A stretch of DNA of 64,000 nt from Streptomyces sp. NBC_00259 (GCF_036181745.1 NZ_CP108080.1:2170001-2234000); one strand, 5' to 3'. Shown: positions 42,299-51,107, counted from the stretch's first letter. The notes: generated by a model from the sequence alone, not told the origin. A program made the numbers and translations.

Positions 42299-42982
42299 CT
42301 GCCGGTGGTGACGCGTGCGCACGACGTCTCGGCGGAGAGCGTGCTGTCGCTGAAGCCGACGGTCGTCCTCGCCGACACCTCCACCGGACCGGCGGAGGCC
42401 GTCGCACAGATACGGGACGCCGGGATCCCGCTGGTCGTGGTGGAGCCCGCCAAGAGCCTCGCGGACGTCGGGTCGCGGATCGGCACGGTCGCGGCGGCGC
42501 TCGGTGTGACCCCGGCCGGCGATGCCCTGAAGGCCCGTACGCAGCAGCGGATCGACGCCGTGCGGATGGAGATCCCGGCGCCGGCGAAGGACGGCGGGAA
42601 GCCGCGGGTGGCGTTCCTCTACGTGCGCGGCTCGGCGGCCGTCTATCTCCTGGGCGGGGCGGAGTCCGGGGCGAGTTCGCTGCTGGAGGCGGCCGGGGCG
42701 GTCGACGCGGGCAAGGAGTCCGGGCTGACGAAGGACTTCACCCCGATCACCAGCGAGGCGCTCGCGAAGGCCGCGCCGGACGCGATCCTCGTCATGAGCA
42801 AGGGCCTCGACTCCGTGGGCGGGGTCGACGGCCTGGTGAAGATCCCCGGAGTCGCCGAGACACCGGCCGGAATGGACCGCAGGGTGGTCTCGATCGAGGA
42901 CGGGGTGCTGCTGAACTACGGGCCGCGCACCGACCAGGTGCTGAGTTCGCTGGTGGGGCAGTTGTACGGGAACGTGAAGTGA
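42299..42982 (+). pseudogene. hmuT: hmuT, 5'-truncated heme-binding lipoprotein gene
   Basis: About 227 codons of a class III periplasmic heme-binding protein for the HmuUV importer: LPVVTRAHDVSAESVLSLKPTVVLAD, then the helix backbone and the second lobe (FLYVRGSAAVYLLGGAESGASSLLEAAGA, PDAILVMSKGLDSVGG, NYGPRTDQVLSSL). Roughly the first 110-120 residues, including signal peptide, lipid Cys and most of the first lobe, are missing. The frame runs upstream only into sequence that is antisense of the HtaA-like anchor. GTG codons at 42305 and 42308 could start translation but give a cytosolic fragment. Its stop overlaps hmuU (GTGA). Confidence 0.85.
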
Positions 42983-44100
42983 CGGCCTCGACGGCTCCGG
43001 TGCCGTCCACCGGCACGACACCCCTGGAGCCGCCCGACTCACCCCCGCACCCGTCCCCGCACAGGGGTGCCCGGCGCGGCGCCGCGTACGTCCTCACCAT
43101 CGGCCTCGCCGGTGCGCTGCTCCTGCTGTGTCTGCTGTCCGCCGGGCTCGGGGCCTACGACCTCCCCCTCGGGGACGTTCTCGCCTCCGTCCAGCACCGG
43201 ATCGGTCTCGGCGGACATCCGCTGGACCGGGCCGCGGAGAGCGTCCTGTGGAACATCCGGCTGCCGCGGGTCGTCCTCGCGCTCCTCGTCGGGGCGTCGC
43301 TGGGATGCGCGGGCGCGCTCATGCAGGGCGTGTTCGGCAATCCGCTGGCCGAGCCGGGGGTCATCGGGATCTCGTCGGGCGCGGCGGTGGAGGCGGTCGG
43401 GGCGATCGCGCTGGGACTGAGCTTCTTCGGCGGCTGGACGGTGACGGTCTGCGCGTTCGTGTCCGGGCTCGGCACGGTGCTGCTGGTGTACGCGGTGTCG
43501 CGTTCCGGCGGCCGTACGGAGGTCGTGACGCTGATCCTCACCGGGATCGCGGTGAACGCGTTCGCCGGGGCGACGATCGGGCTCTTCGTGTTCTTCGCGG
43601 ACAACGCGCAGATCACCCAGATCACCTTCTGGCAGCTCGGCTCGCTGGCGCAGGCGACGTGGCCGAAGGTGCTCGCGGTGCTGCCGTTCGCGGTGGCCGG
43701 CCTGATCGTCGCGCCGCTGTACGCCCGCAGGCTCGACCTCCTCTCGCTCGGTGAACGCCCGGCCAGGCACCTGGGGGTGGAGGTGGAGCGGCTGCGCGTG
43801 GTGCTGATCCTGGTGGTGGCGCTGCTCACGGCGGCGGCGGTCGCGGTGTCGGGCATCATCACCTTCGTCGGACTGCTCGTCCCCCACCTCCTGCGCATGG
43901 CGAACGGTCCCGGGCACCGTTTCCTGGTCCCGGGCAGCGCGCTCGGCGGCGCGGTGGTCCTGGTCGCGGGCGACCTCGCCGCCCGCACGGTCGCGGCCCC
44001 CGCGGAACTCCCGCTCGGGGTCCTGACGGCGCTGTTCGGCAGCCCCTTCTTCTTCTGGCTCCTGCGCAGGACGCGCCGTACCCAGGGCGGCTGGGCGTGA
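42979..44100 (+). CDS. hmuU: heme ABC importer permease HmuU
   Basis: 373-aa FecCD/BtuC-type permease with about ten transmembrane helices after a ~35-residue Pro-rich cytoplasmic lead. Family marks are IRLPRVVLALLVGASLGCAGALMQGVFGNPLAEPGVIGISSGA and GIITFVGLLVPHLLRM. Imports heme with HmuT and HmuV. GTG 42979 overlaps the hmuT stop by 4 bp. The gene itself looks intact, but its ancestral promoter appears lost with the hmuT 5' end. Confidence 0.93.
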   Translation: MTASTAPVPSTGTTPLEPPDSPPHPSPHRGARRGAAYVLTIGLAGALLLLCLLSAGLGAYDLPLGDVLASVQHRIGLGGHPLDRAAESVLWNIRLPRVVLALLVGASLGCAGALMQGVFGNPLAEPGVIGISSGAAVEAVGAIALGLSFFGGWTVTVCAFVSGLGTVLLVYAVSRSGGRTEVVTLILTGIAVNAFAGATIGLFVFFADNAQITQITFWQLGSLAQATWPKVLAVLPFAVAGLIVAPLYARRLDLLSLGERPARHLGVEVERLRVVLILVVALLTAAAVAVSGIITFVGLLVPHLLRMANGPGHRFLVPGSALGGAVVLVAGDLAARTVAAPAELPLGVLTALFGSPFFFWLLRRTRRTQGGWA

Positions 44101-44146
44101 CCCTTCCCACCGGCCCACCCCTCCCCCGCACACAAGGCGGTTCCGC

Positions 44147-44980
44147 GTGATCAACGTGCTTCTTCCACGGCGGGGTCGGGATCTGCCGCCCCGCCCCTCT
44201 CCCGGAGACCTGCTCGCGGAGGCCCGTGGGCTACGGGTCAGGCTCGGGCAGCGGGAGGTGGTGGCCGGCGTCGGTCTCAGGGTGTGCGCGGGGGAGGTCG
44301 TCGCGCTGGTCGGCCCCAACGGGGCCGGGAAGTCGACGCTGCTGAGTGCGCTCGGCGGGGATGTCGCGCCGGCCGCGGGTGAGGTGCGCGTCGGCGGACG
44401 GCCCGCGCCGGACTGGTCCGCGCCGGAGCTCGCGCTGCGTCGCGCCGTCCTGCCGCAGGCCGCCACGCTGTCGTTCCCGTTCCCCGTCGAGGACGTCGTG
44501 CGGATGGGCCGCGCGCCCTGGGCGGGTACCGCCCGCGAGGACGAGGACGACGCGGCGGTCGGGGCCGCGATGGCGGCGACCGAGACCGCCGAGTTCGCCG
44601 CCCGGCCGTTCTCCGCGCTGTCCGGCGGTGAGCGCGCCCGTGTCGCGCTGGCCCGCGTACTCGCCCAGCGGGCACCGCTGTTGCTGCTGGACGAGCCGAC
44701 CGCCGCGCTCGATCTGCGCCACCAGGAACTGGTCCTGCGCATCTGCCACGAACGGGCCGCCGCGGGCGACGCGGTCGTCGTCGTCCTGCACGACCTCGGC
44801 CTCGCCGCGGCGTACGCCGACCGCGTCGCCGTGCTCCGCGGCGGGCATCTCGCCGCGGAGGGCCGGCCCGCCGAGGTGCTCCGGGACGAACTGCTCAGCG
44901 ACGTCTACCGGCAGCCGGTCGAGGTCCTGCCGCATCCCCGCACAGGGACGCCGCTCGTCCTGCCGAAACGTGACGCTTGA
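44147..44980 (+). CDS. hmuV: heme ABC importer ATPase HmuV
   Basis: 277-aa ATP-binding protein: Walker A GPNGAGKST (about 60-68), Q-loop in LPQAATLSFPF, signature LSGGERARVALARVL, Walker B LLLLDEPTAALD and switch His in VVVLHDLGLAAAYAD. This is the HmuV/FecE branch of importer ATPases. GTG 44147 start, 46 bp after hmuU. Operon partner of hmuU; the ATPase looks functional. Confidence 0.94.
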   Translation: MINVLLPRRGRDLPPRPSPGDLLAEARGLRVRLGQREVVAGVGLRVCAGEVVALVGPNGAGKSTLLSALGGDVAPAAGEVRVGGRPAPDWSAPELALRRAVLPQAATLSFPFPVEDVVRMGRAPWAGTAREDEDDAAVGAAMAATETAEFAARPFSALSGGERARVALARVLAQRAPLLLLDEPTAALDLRHQELVLRICHERAAAGDAVVVVLHDLGLAAAYADRVAVLRGGHLAAEGRPAEVLRDELLSDVYRQPVEVLPHPRTGTPLVLPKRDA

Positions 44981-45082
44981 CCAGCACTTGACCCGCCCGA
45001 GGGGGGCTCATGGCCGAGCCGTTACTGCCTCGTTTCCTCCACCGGAAGGTGAGAGCTGAATCACTGGACGAGCAGGTACCGA

Positions 45083-45116
45083 TCAGGTAAGGCTCGGTTA
45101 AGTTAGGCCCGCCTCA
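45083..45116 (+). promoter_or_regulatory. two overlapping iron boxes before efeO
   Basis: TCAGGTAAGGCTCGGTTAA (45083-45101) and TTAAGTTAGGCCCGCCTCA (45098-45116) match the 19-bp Streptomyces iron box at about 14 and 15 positions. They lie 45-78 bp before the efeO start, where a DmdR/IdeR repressor would control the efe operon. Confidence 0.75.
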
Positions 45117-45160
45117 CCAGCCACCACCCCACACGTTCCCGTCCTTCCGTGGAGCCCGTT

Positions 45161-46312
45161 ATGCGACCCGCCCGCCTCTCCGTCGTCACCGCCGTCGCCG
45201 CCGTGACCGCTCTCACCGCCGTCACGGGCTGCGCAGAGAAGAGCGACGCCAAGGGCGGCGGCCACGACGCCATCGCCGTCACCGCGAAGGACGACTCCTG
45301 CGAGGTGTCCAAGAAGGAGTTCCCGGCCGGGCACGTCCAGTTGGACATCGAGAACAAGGGCTCCAAGGTCACCGAGGTCTACATCCTCTTCCCCGACGAC
45401 CGCATCGTCACCGAGCGCGAGAACATCGGCCCGGGCACCAAGGCGAGCCTCACGGCCGAGGTGAAGGCCGGTGACTACGAGATCGCCTGCAAGCCCGGCA
45501 TGAAGGGCGACGGCATCCGCCAACAGGTCAAGGCGACGGGCGGCAACGCCGCCAAGCGCTCCCCGGAGATGGACGAGGCGGTCGCCCGGTACCGCACGTA
45601 CGTGCAGCAGCAGGCCGACGAGACGCTGCCGAAGGTGAAGGTGTTCACCGACGCCGTCCGCGCCGGCGACATCGAGGCGGCGAAGAAGGCGTACGCGGAC
45701 TCCCGGATCGGCTGGGAGCGCACCGAGCCGGTCGCCGAGTCGTTCGGCGACATCGACCCGAAGGTCGACCTCCGCGAGGACGGCGTGGCGGATCTGAAGC
45801 CGGGCGAGAAGTGGACCGGCTGGCACCGCCTGGAGAAGGCCCTGTGGCAGGACAAGAAGCTCGGCGCCGAGGAGAAGACGTTCGCCGACACGCTCGACAA
45901 GGACCTCGCGGACTGGGTGAAGCGCGTCGGCACCGCCGAGATCACGCCCACATCGATGGCGAACGGCGCCAAGGAACTCCTCGACGAGGTCGCCACCGGC
46001 AAGGTCACGGGTGAGGAGGAGCGTTACTCCCACACCGACCTGGTCGACTTCAAGGCGAACGTCGAGGGCGCGCAGAAGTCGTACGAGCTGCTGAAGCCGG
46101 TCGCGTCGAAGAACGACCCGCAGCTGGTCGCCGAGCTCGACAAGCAGTTCGCCGCGCTGAACGGGCTGCTCGACAAGTACCGCACGGACAAGGCCTCGTA
46201 CGTCTTCACCTCGTACGACAAGGTCGACGGGGCGCAGCGCAAGGAGCTGTCCGACGGTGTGAACGCCCTGGCCGAGCCGCTCTCCAAGCTCGCCGCGGCC
46301 GTGGTCAAGTAA
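45161..46312 (+). CDS. efeO: EfeO iron-uptake lipoprotein (cupredoxin plus imelysin domain)
   Basis: 383-aa lipoprotein: signal peptide with lipobox AVTGC (Cys near residue 23), a cupredoxin-like domain (about 35-125, CEVSKKEFPAG, YEIACKPGM) and an imelysin/M75 domain (about 135-380) with the HxxE site in GWHRLEKALW. Binds iron, probably Fe3+/Fe2+ with copper help, for the EfeU permease. ATG 45161 follows GGAG; a GTG 12 nt upstream is the only other choice. First gene of efeO-efeB-efeU. Confidence 0.95.
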   Translation: MRPARLSVVTAVAAVTALTAVTGCAEKSDAKGGGHDAIAVTAKDDSCEVSKKEFPAGHVQLDIENKGSKVTEVYILFPDDRIVTERENIGPGTKASLTAEVKAGDYEIACKPGMKGDGIRQQVKATGGNAAKRSPEMDEAVARYRTYVQQQADETLPKVKVFTDAVRAGDIEAAKKAYADSRIGWERTEPVAESFGDIDPKVDLREDGVADLKPGEKWTGWHRLEKALWQDKKLGAEEKTFADTLDKDLADWVKRVGTAEITPTSMANGAKELLDEVATGKVTGEEERYSHTDLVDFKANVEGAQKSYELLKPVASKNDPQLVAELDKQFAALNGLLDKYRTDKASYVFTSYDKVDGAQRKELSDGVNALAEPLSKLAAAVVK

Positions 46313-46326
46313 GGGGAGGGGACACG

Positions 46327-47625
46327 ATGGCCGAGGACACGATGGCCGAGGACACCACGGACCGGACCGGGCCGGCACAAGCCGCCGCGACCCCGGCCGC
46401 ACCCTCGCGGCGCGCCCTGCTCGGCTGGGGCGGTGCCGGGCTCGCGTTCGGTGCCGCCGCGGCCGGCGGCACGGTCGCGGCCGTGACGGGCGGCGGTGAG
46501 GACCGGACCGTACCCGCCGCCATGAGCGGTGCGGCGGTGCCGTTCCACGGGACGCACCAGGCCGGCATCGCCACCGCCGTGCAGGACCGGCTGCACTTCG
46601 CGTCCTTCGACGTGAAGACCGAGGACCGCGCGGAGCTGGTCCGGCTGCTGAAGGACTGGACACGGGCCGCCGAGCGGATGACGGCCGGGCAGGCCGTCGG
46701 CGACGGCGCCTACGGCGGTCTCGCCGAGGCGCCGCCGGACGACACCGGTGAGGCGCTGGGCCTGAAGCCCTCCCGGCTCACGCTCACCATCGGCTTCGGC
46801 CCCGCCCTCTTCGACGGCCGCTTCGGGCTGAAGGAGCACAGGCCGGCGGCCCTCGTCGAGCTGCCCAGGTTCAAGGGCGACAACCTCGATCCGGCGCGCA
46901 GCGGCGGCGATCTGTGCGTCCAGGCGTGCGCGGACGATCCGCAGGTCGCGGTGCACGCGATCCGCAATCTCGCCCGGATCGGCTTCGGCAAGGTCGCGGT
47001 CCGCTGGTCGCAACTGGGCTTCGGCAAGACGTCGTCGACGACGCCCGAGGAGCAGACGCCGCGCAACATGATGGGCTTCAAGGACGGCACCCGGAACATC
47101 TCGGGCACGGACTCCGCGGCCCTGGACCGGCATGTGTGGGTGTCGCGGAAGGACGGCCCGGCCTGGATGGCGGACGGTTCGTACCTCGTGGCCCGCCGGA
47201 TCCGGATGAACATCGAGACCTGGGACCGTACGTCGCTGCAGGAGCAGGAGGACATCTTCGGCCGCGACAAGGGCGAGGGCGCCCCGGTCGGCAGGGCCAA
47301 GGAGCGCGACGAGCCGTTCCTGCCCGCCATGCTGCCGACGGCGCACGTGCGCCTCGCGCATCCCGACACCAACGGCGGGGCGAGGCTGCTGCGCCGTGGC
47401 TACTCCTTCACGGACGGCACGGACGGTCTCGGCCGGCTCGACGCGGGCCTGTTCTTCCTCGCCTACCAGCGGGACGTCGAGGCGGGCTTCGTGCCGGTGC
47501 AGCGGAGTCTCGCCGCGAGCGACGACCTCAACGAGTACATCCAGCACGTGGGTTCGGCGCTGTTCGCGATCCCGCCGGGCGTCCGGGACGAGGACGACTG
47601 GTGGGGCCGGGCGCTGTTCTCCTGA
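46327..47625 (+). CDS. efeB: EfeB, Tat-exported DyP-type peroxidase
   Basis: 432-aa heme peroxidase of the Efe system. Twin-Arg signal SRRALLGWGGAGLAFGAAAAGG at about 28-50. DyP signatures are GFKDGTRN (GxxDG, distal Asp, near residue 252) and the C-terminal PPGVRDEDDWWG. Proposed roles are iron oxidation at uptake or removal of iron from heme without opening the ring. GGAGGGG lies before ATG 46327; the first five codons are directly repeated (MAEDTMAEDT), so the sixth codon is also a possible start. 14 bp after efeO. Confidence 0.95.
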   Translation: MAEDTMAEDTTDRTGPAQAAATPAAPSRRALLGWGGAGLAFGAAAAGGTVAAVTGGGEDRTVPAAMSGAAVPFHGTHQAGIATAVQDRLHFASFDVKTEDRAELVRLLKDWTRAAERMTAGQAVGDGAYGGLAEAPPDDTGEALGLKPSRLTLTIGFGPALFDGRFGLKEHRPAALVELPRFKGDNLDPARSGGDLCVQACADDPQVAVHAIRNLARIGFGKVAVRWSQLGFGKTSSTTPEEQTPRNMMGFKDGTRNISGTDSAALDRHVWVSRKDGPAWMADGSYLVARRIRMNIETWDRTSLQEQEDIFGRDKGEGAPVGRAKERDEPFLPAMLPTAHVRLAHPDTNGGARLLRRGYSFTDGTDGLGRLDAGLFFLAYQRDVEAGFVPVQRSLAASDDLNEYIQHVGSALFAIPPGVRDEDDWWGRALFS

Positions 47626-47641
47626 GCGGAAGGAACCCTCT

Positions 47642-48607
47642 GTGTTCGGCAACTATCTGATCGGCCTGCGCGAGGGGCTGGAGGCCGGTCTGGTCGTCTG
47701 CATCCTCGTCGCGTATCTCGTGAAGACGGACCGCCGGGACGCCCTGAAACCGATCTGGATCGGTGTCGGGGTGGCCTGCGCCGTGTCGCTCGCGTTCGGC
47801 GCCGCCCTCGAATTCGGCTCGCAGGAGCTGACGTTCGAGGCGCAGGAGCTGCTCGGCGGCTCCCTGTCGATCGTCGCGGTCGGCCTGGTCACCTGGATGG
47901 TCTTCTGGATGCGGCGCACCGCGCGGCATCTGAAGGCCGAGCTCCACGGCAGACTGGACACCGCGCTGCAGATGGGCACGGGTGCGCTGGTCGTCACGGC
48001 GTTCCTGGCGGTGGGCCGGGAGGGTCTGGAGACGGCGCTGTTCGTCTGGGCGTCGGTGCGCGCGGCCACGGACGCGAGCGGCTCGTCGGGCCCGCTGACC
48101 GGGGTGCTGCTCGGGATCGCGTCCGCGGTGCTGCTGAGCTGGCTGTTCTACCGGGGCGCGCTGCGGATCAATCTGTCGAGGTTCTTCACCTGGACGGGCG
48201 GGATGCTGGTCGTCGTTGCCGCCGGTGTGTTCGCGTACGGCGTGCACGACCTGCAGGAGGCCCGGTTCCTGGGCGGTCTCGCGGACAAGGCGTTCGACAT
48301 CAGCGCCACGATTCCGCCGGACAGCTGGTACGGCACCCTGCTGAAGGGTGTGTTCAACTTCCAGCCGGACCCGACGGTCCTCCAGGTCACGGTGTGGGCG
48401 CTGTATCTGATCCCGACGCTCGCACTGTTCCTGGCCCCGGTAGGGTTCGGACGGTCAGTGCGGGGCGAGGAGCAGAAGGCAACCGATGAGCAGGCTGGGT
48501 CGGGCGGCGACGGGGCTCGCGGCAGTGACGGTGCTGTCGCTGGCGGCGAGCGGGTGCGTGACGGTTCACGGCGAGCTGGAGGTCGTACCGTCCGCGACGA
48601 AGGCTGA
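47642..48607 (+). CDS. efeU: EfeU/FTR1-type ferrous iron permease
   Basis: 321-aa membrane protein with seven transmembrane helices and the two REGLE iron-binding motifs, LREGLEAGLV (about 9-18) and GREGLETALF (about 123-132). Imports iron delivered by EfeO. GTG 47642 has GGAAGG upstream and lies 16 bp after efeB. After the last helix (LALFLAPVGFG) there is a ~45-residue Gly/Asp/Arg-rich extension that overlaps the start of the next gene by 122 bp; most EfeU proteins end near the helix, so the tail may be a recent stop-codon loss. Confidence 0.94.
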   Translation: MFGNYLIGLREGLEAGLVVCILVAYLVKTDRRDALKPIWIGVGVACAVSLAFGAALEFGSQELTFEAQELLGGSLSIVAVGLVTWMVFWMRRTARHLKAELHGRLDTALQMGTGALVVTAFLAVGREGLETALFVWASVRAATDASGSSGPLTGVLLGIASAVLLSWLFYRGALRINLSRFFTWTGGMLVVVAAGVFAYGVHDLQEARFLGGLADKAFDISATIPPDSWYGTLLKGVFNFQPDPTVLQVTVWALYLIPTLALFLAPVGFGRSVRGEEQKATDEQAGSGGDGARGSDGAVAGGERVRDGSRRAGGRTVRDEG

Positions 48608-49475
48608 GGCCGCGCAGGCGCTGAAGGACTTCACCGCCGCGTACAACAGGGCGGACAAGGCCTACGATCCCGCGCTCAACGCGGGCCGGGTCACGGGTGC
48701 GCTCGGAGCGATCAACCAGGCGGGGCTGAAGGCGCGCAGCATCACGACGCCGGGCGGCAATCCGCAGCACCGTCCGCTGGAGCTGACGGACGCGACGTTC
48801 CACGTCCCGAAGAAGGCGGGCTGGCCGCGCTGGTTCCTGGCGGACGTCGACAGCAACCGCGACACCGACTCCGGCGATCAGGACACCCGCTGGCTGATGG
48901 TGTTCGTCAAGAACGGCAAGAACCAGCTGTGGGAGGCCGCGTATCTGGCGATCGTGTCGCCGGGTTCGGTGCCGAAGTTCCTCACCGACAAGGACGGTTG
49001 GGTGGAGCCGGTGGCCGCGGACTCCGCGCGGACGGCGGTCGCGCCGCGGGACCTGAGCGAGGAGTACGCCTCGTACCTGCAGACCGGCAAGCCGGAGCAC
49101 TTCGCCCAAGGCACGCACACGACCGGGTGGCGGCAGGCGCGCGAGCAGAACGAGCGGCGTCCGGGGCTGCAGACGCAGTACGTCGACCAGGCGCTGGACA
49201 CCGGGGACTTCGCGCCGCTGGGGCTGGCCACGGAGGACGGCGGGGCGCTGGTGTTCTTCGCGCTGCGCTACTTCGACCAGCAGACGGCGGCGAAGGGCTA
49301 TCGGCCCAAGGTCGGCCCGGATGTGCGGGCGCTGCTGTCCGGGCAGGTGAACCGCACGCTCACGAAGGAGTGGGTGTCCAGCCAGGCGGTCATGCTGGCG
49401 CCGAGCGGTGGGACCGGTCCGTCGGTGCGGATCGTGAGCAGGCTGCAGGGTGTGACGTCGGCGAAGGGGTCCTGA
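48486..49475 (+). CDS. putative lipoprotein of the efe operon
   Basis: 329-aa exported protein with a lipobox (LAASGC, Cys near residue 24). The mature part begins as a helical domain (ATKAEAAQALKDFTAAYNRADKAYDP), then mixed alpha/beta segments such as WPRWFLADVD and LMVFVKNGKNQLWEAAYLA, and ALVFFALRYFDQQTA. No family recognised with certainty. AGAAGG precedes ATG 48486 inside the efeU tail, so it is co-transcribed and probably coupled. Its position suggests a link to iron uptake, but many Streptomyces keep this gene as a general conserved lipoprotein. Confidence 0.8.
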   Translation: MSRLGRAATGLAAVTVLSLAASGCVTVHGELEVVPSATKAEAAQALKDFTAAYNRADKAYDPALNAGRVTGALGAINQAGLKARSITTPGGNPQHRPLELTDATFHVPKKAGWPRWFLADVDSNRDTDSGDQDTRWLMVFVKNGKNQLWEAAYLAIVSPGSVPKFLTDKDGWVEPVAADSARTAVAPRDLSEEYASYLQTGKPEHFAQGTHTTGWRQAREQNERRPGLQTQYVDQALDTGDFAPLGLATEDGGALVFFALRYFDQQTAAKGYRPKVGPDVRALLSGQVNRTLTKEWVSSQAVMLAPSGGTGPSVRIVSRLQGVTSAKGS

Positions 49476-49476
49476 G

Positions 49477-49569
49477 CCCCCCCCCGGCCGGTGCCCGGGC
49501 TCCTGGGACCCCGGCCCGTGCCCGTGCCCGGGCTTCCAGGCCCCCGGCCGGTGCCCGGCCGACGGCGCC
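49477..49569. repeat. GC-rich direct repeats with a nine-C run in a convergent gap
   Basis: After the lipoprotein stop there are nine consecutive C (49477-49485). CCCGGCCGGTGCCCGG follows and is repeated about 55 bp further on, with GTGCCCG units between. No gene. It probably marks the convergent transcription end zone; the homopolymer is also a likely sequencing-error site. Confidence 0.6.
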
Positions 49570-49589
49570 CGCAGGCCAGGGGGACGTCC

Positions 49590-50351
49590 TCAGCGGCTCA
49601 GCGGCCACGCCACCGAGTGGTGGTCCAGGCCCTGCGAGTCCGCCTCCTGCGCGTACTTCGTGCAGGCGTCGGCGAGCGCCTCCAGCAGCGTCAGCGGGTC
49701 CGGCAGCGGATGCTCCGGGCCGCGCGCCCAGCTGATGACGACGTCGTCGGCAAGTCGCGCGGGCGGTACGAGGACATAGCTGCCGCGGCTGTGCCAGCGA
49801 AGGCCGGGATGCTCGTCCATCGTCTCGGGATGGCAGTCCAGTTCACAGGGCCACCACTCGTCCTCGACCTCGGGAGTGCCGCGGGTGGCGGTGAAGAACA
49901 GCATCCGCCCGTCACCCGACTCGGCGACCGGTCCGACGTCGATGCCCTCCGCGAGCAGCCGCTCCAGGGCGGCACGGCCGGCTTCCAGCGGTACGTCGAG
50001 GACGTCGTGGACCATGCCGGTCGCGGTGATGAAGTTGGCCTCGGGCTGGTCGTCCGCCCAGCGCTCGATCGTGTCGCGGTCGGTCGTGGACTGGGTCTGC
50101 CACGCGAACGAGACGGGATGCCGGGCCGGAGTGGGACAGCCGATGCGCTCACAGGAACAGCTGTAGCCCGCGGGGTACGCGGCGGGCGCGAGCGGCAGTC
50201 CGGCGGCGGCGGTGGCGAGGAGCAGGTCCAGACGGGCCGATTCGCCCTCGGCGGCGTCCTCCCGGGGGCGTCTGCGCAGCCACTGCGGCAGCCGGTTCTC
50301 CCAGGACAGCCTGCTCTCCGTGCCGCGGTAGCGGCCGATACCGTCGCCCAT
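49590..50351 (-). CDS. prim-pol-like (bifunctional DNA primase/polymerase N-domain) protein
   Basis: 253-aa protein: LLLATAAAGLPLAPAAYPAGYSCSCERIGCPTPARHPVSFAWQTQSTTD matches the opening of the archaeo-eukaryotic primase-type prim-pol domain, including the P-x-Y and Cys/His segment before a TGMVHDVLDVP strand where catalytic Asp residues are expected. The usual second half with helicase is absent. Streptomyces carry several such stand-alone proteins without known role; catalytic residues are only partly recognisable here (Asp in HDVLDVP). ATG 50351 with GGGGA upstream. It is convergent with the lipoprotein gene and co-directional with the next TetR gene. Confidence 0.65.
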   Translation of the reverse strand: MGDGIGRYRGTESRLSWENRLPQWLRRRPREDAAEGESARLDLLLATAAAGLPLAPAAYPAGYSCSCERIGCPTPARHPVSFAWQTQSTTDRDTIERWADDQPEANFITATGMVHDVLDVPLEAGRAALERLLAEGIDVGPVAESGDGRMLFFTATRGTPEVEDEWWPCELDCHPETMDEHPGLRWHSRGSYVLVPPARLADDVVISWARGPEHPLPDPLTLLEALADACTKYAQEADSQGLDHHSVAWPLSR

Positions 50352-50478
50352 CTATCCCCTCACACCTCAATGCTCGCCCCGGTCCGCGCGGTGGAACCGC
50401 GCATCGACGCTGGTGCCATCGTCCCACCATCGGGCGCGCCCGGCCGCCGCACCCCCCGATCGAGTGGCCGCTTCCTGG

Positions 50479-51084
50479 TCAGGGCCGGGGCGCGAGGCCG
50501 TACAGCGCGTACTCGACGACCTCGTCCGCGTACGCGTGGGTGAGCGGGAGGGTCCGCAGCAGCCAGCGGTGCGCGAGGGGTCCGACGAGGAGTTCCAGGG
50601 CGATACGGGGGTCGACGCCGGCGCGTACGTGGCCGGCGTCCTGGGCGCTGCGCAGTCGGTGCACGTACAGCTGGAGCTGCGGTTCGAGGAGTCTGCCGAC
50701 GAACTCGGCGGCGAGCCCGGGATCGACGACGCTCTCCGCCGCGAGGGCGCGGGCGGGGGCGTCGTAGGGCGGGGAGTTGAGCTCGTCGACGGTGGCGCGC
50801 ATCACGAGCTTGAGGTCCGCCTCCAGGTCACCGGTGTCGGGGATCAGGGGCTCGCCCTGCGCGGCCTGCTCGGCGACGTCGAGGAAGGCTTCGAGCAGGA
50901 CCGCGGCCTTGGAGGGCCACCAGCGGTAGATGGTCTGCTTGCCGACCCCGGCGCGGGCGGCGATACCCTCGATCGTCGTCCTGGCGTATCCGGTCTCGCC
51001 GACGAGGGCGAGGGCGGCCTCGTAGATGGCGCGACGGGAGCGCTCGCTGCGGCGGGAGGAGTCGGGCTTCTTGCTCTCGGCCAT
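50479..51084 (-). CDS. TetR-family regulator
   Basis: 201-aa TetR protein with HTH TTIEGIAARAGVGKQTIYRWWPSKAAVLLEAF (about 40-71) and a TetR_C-type ligand domain (LRSAQDAGHVRAGVDPRIALELLVGPLAHRWLL). A perfect 16-bp palindrome lies 24 bp upstream of its start, consistent with autoregulation. The divergent DDAH-like gene is the other candidate target. ATG 51084 is the only start before the HTH. Confidence 0.9.
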   Translation of the reverse strand: MAESKKPDSSRRSERSRRAIYEAALALVGETGYARTTIEGIAARAGVGKQTIYRWWPSKAAVLLEAFLDVAEQAAQGEPLIPDTGDLEADLKLVMRATVDELNSPPYDAPARALAAESVVDPGLAAEFVGRLLEPQLQLYVHRLRSAQDAGHVRAGVDPRIALELLVGPLAHRWLLRTLPLTHAYADEVVEYALYGLAPRP

Positions 51085-51107
51085 GGACTCAATCTAGCAA
51101 CAAACGC

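Noticed and set aside
45149..45160. GTG 12 nt upstream as the start of efeO
   Set aside because: It overlaps the GGAG ribosome site of the ATG at 45161, which gives a normal lipoprotein signal.
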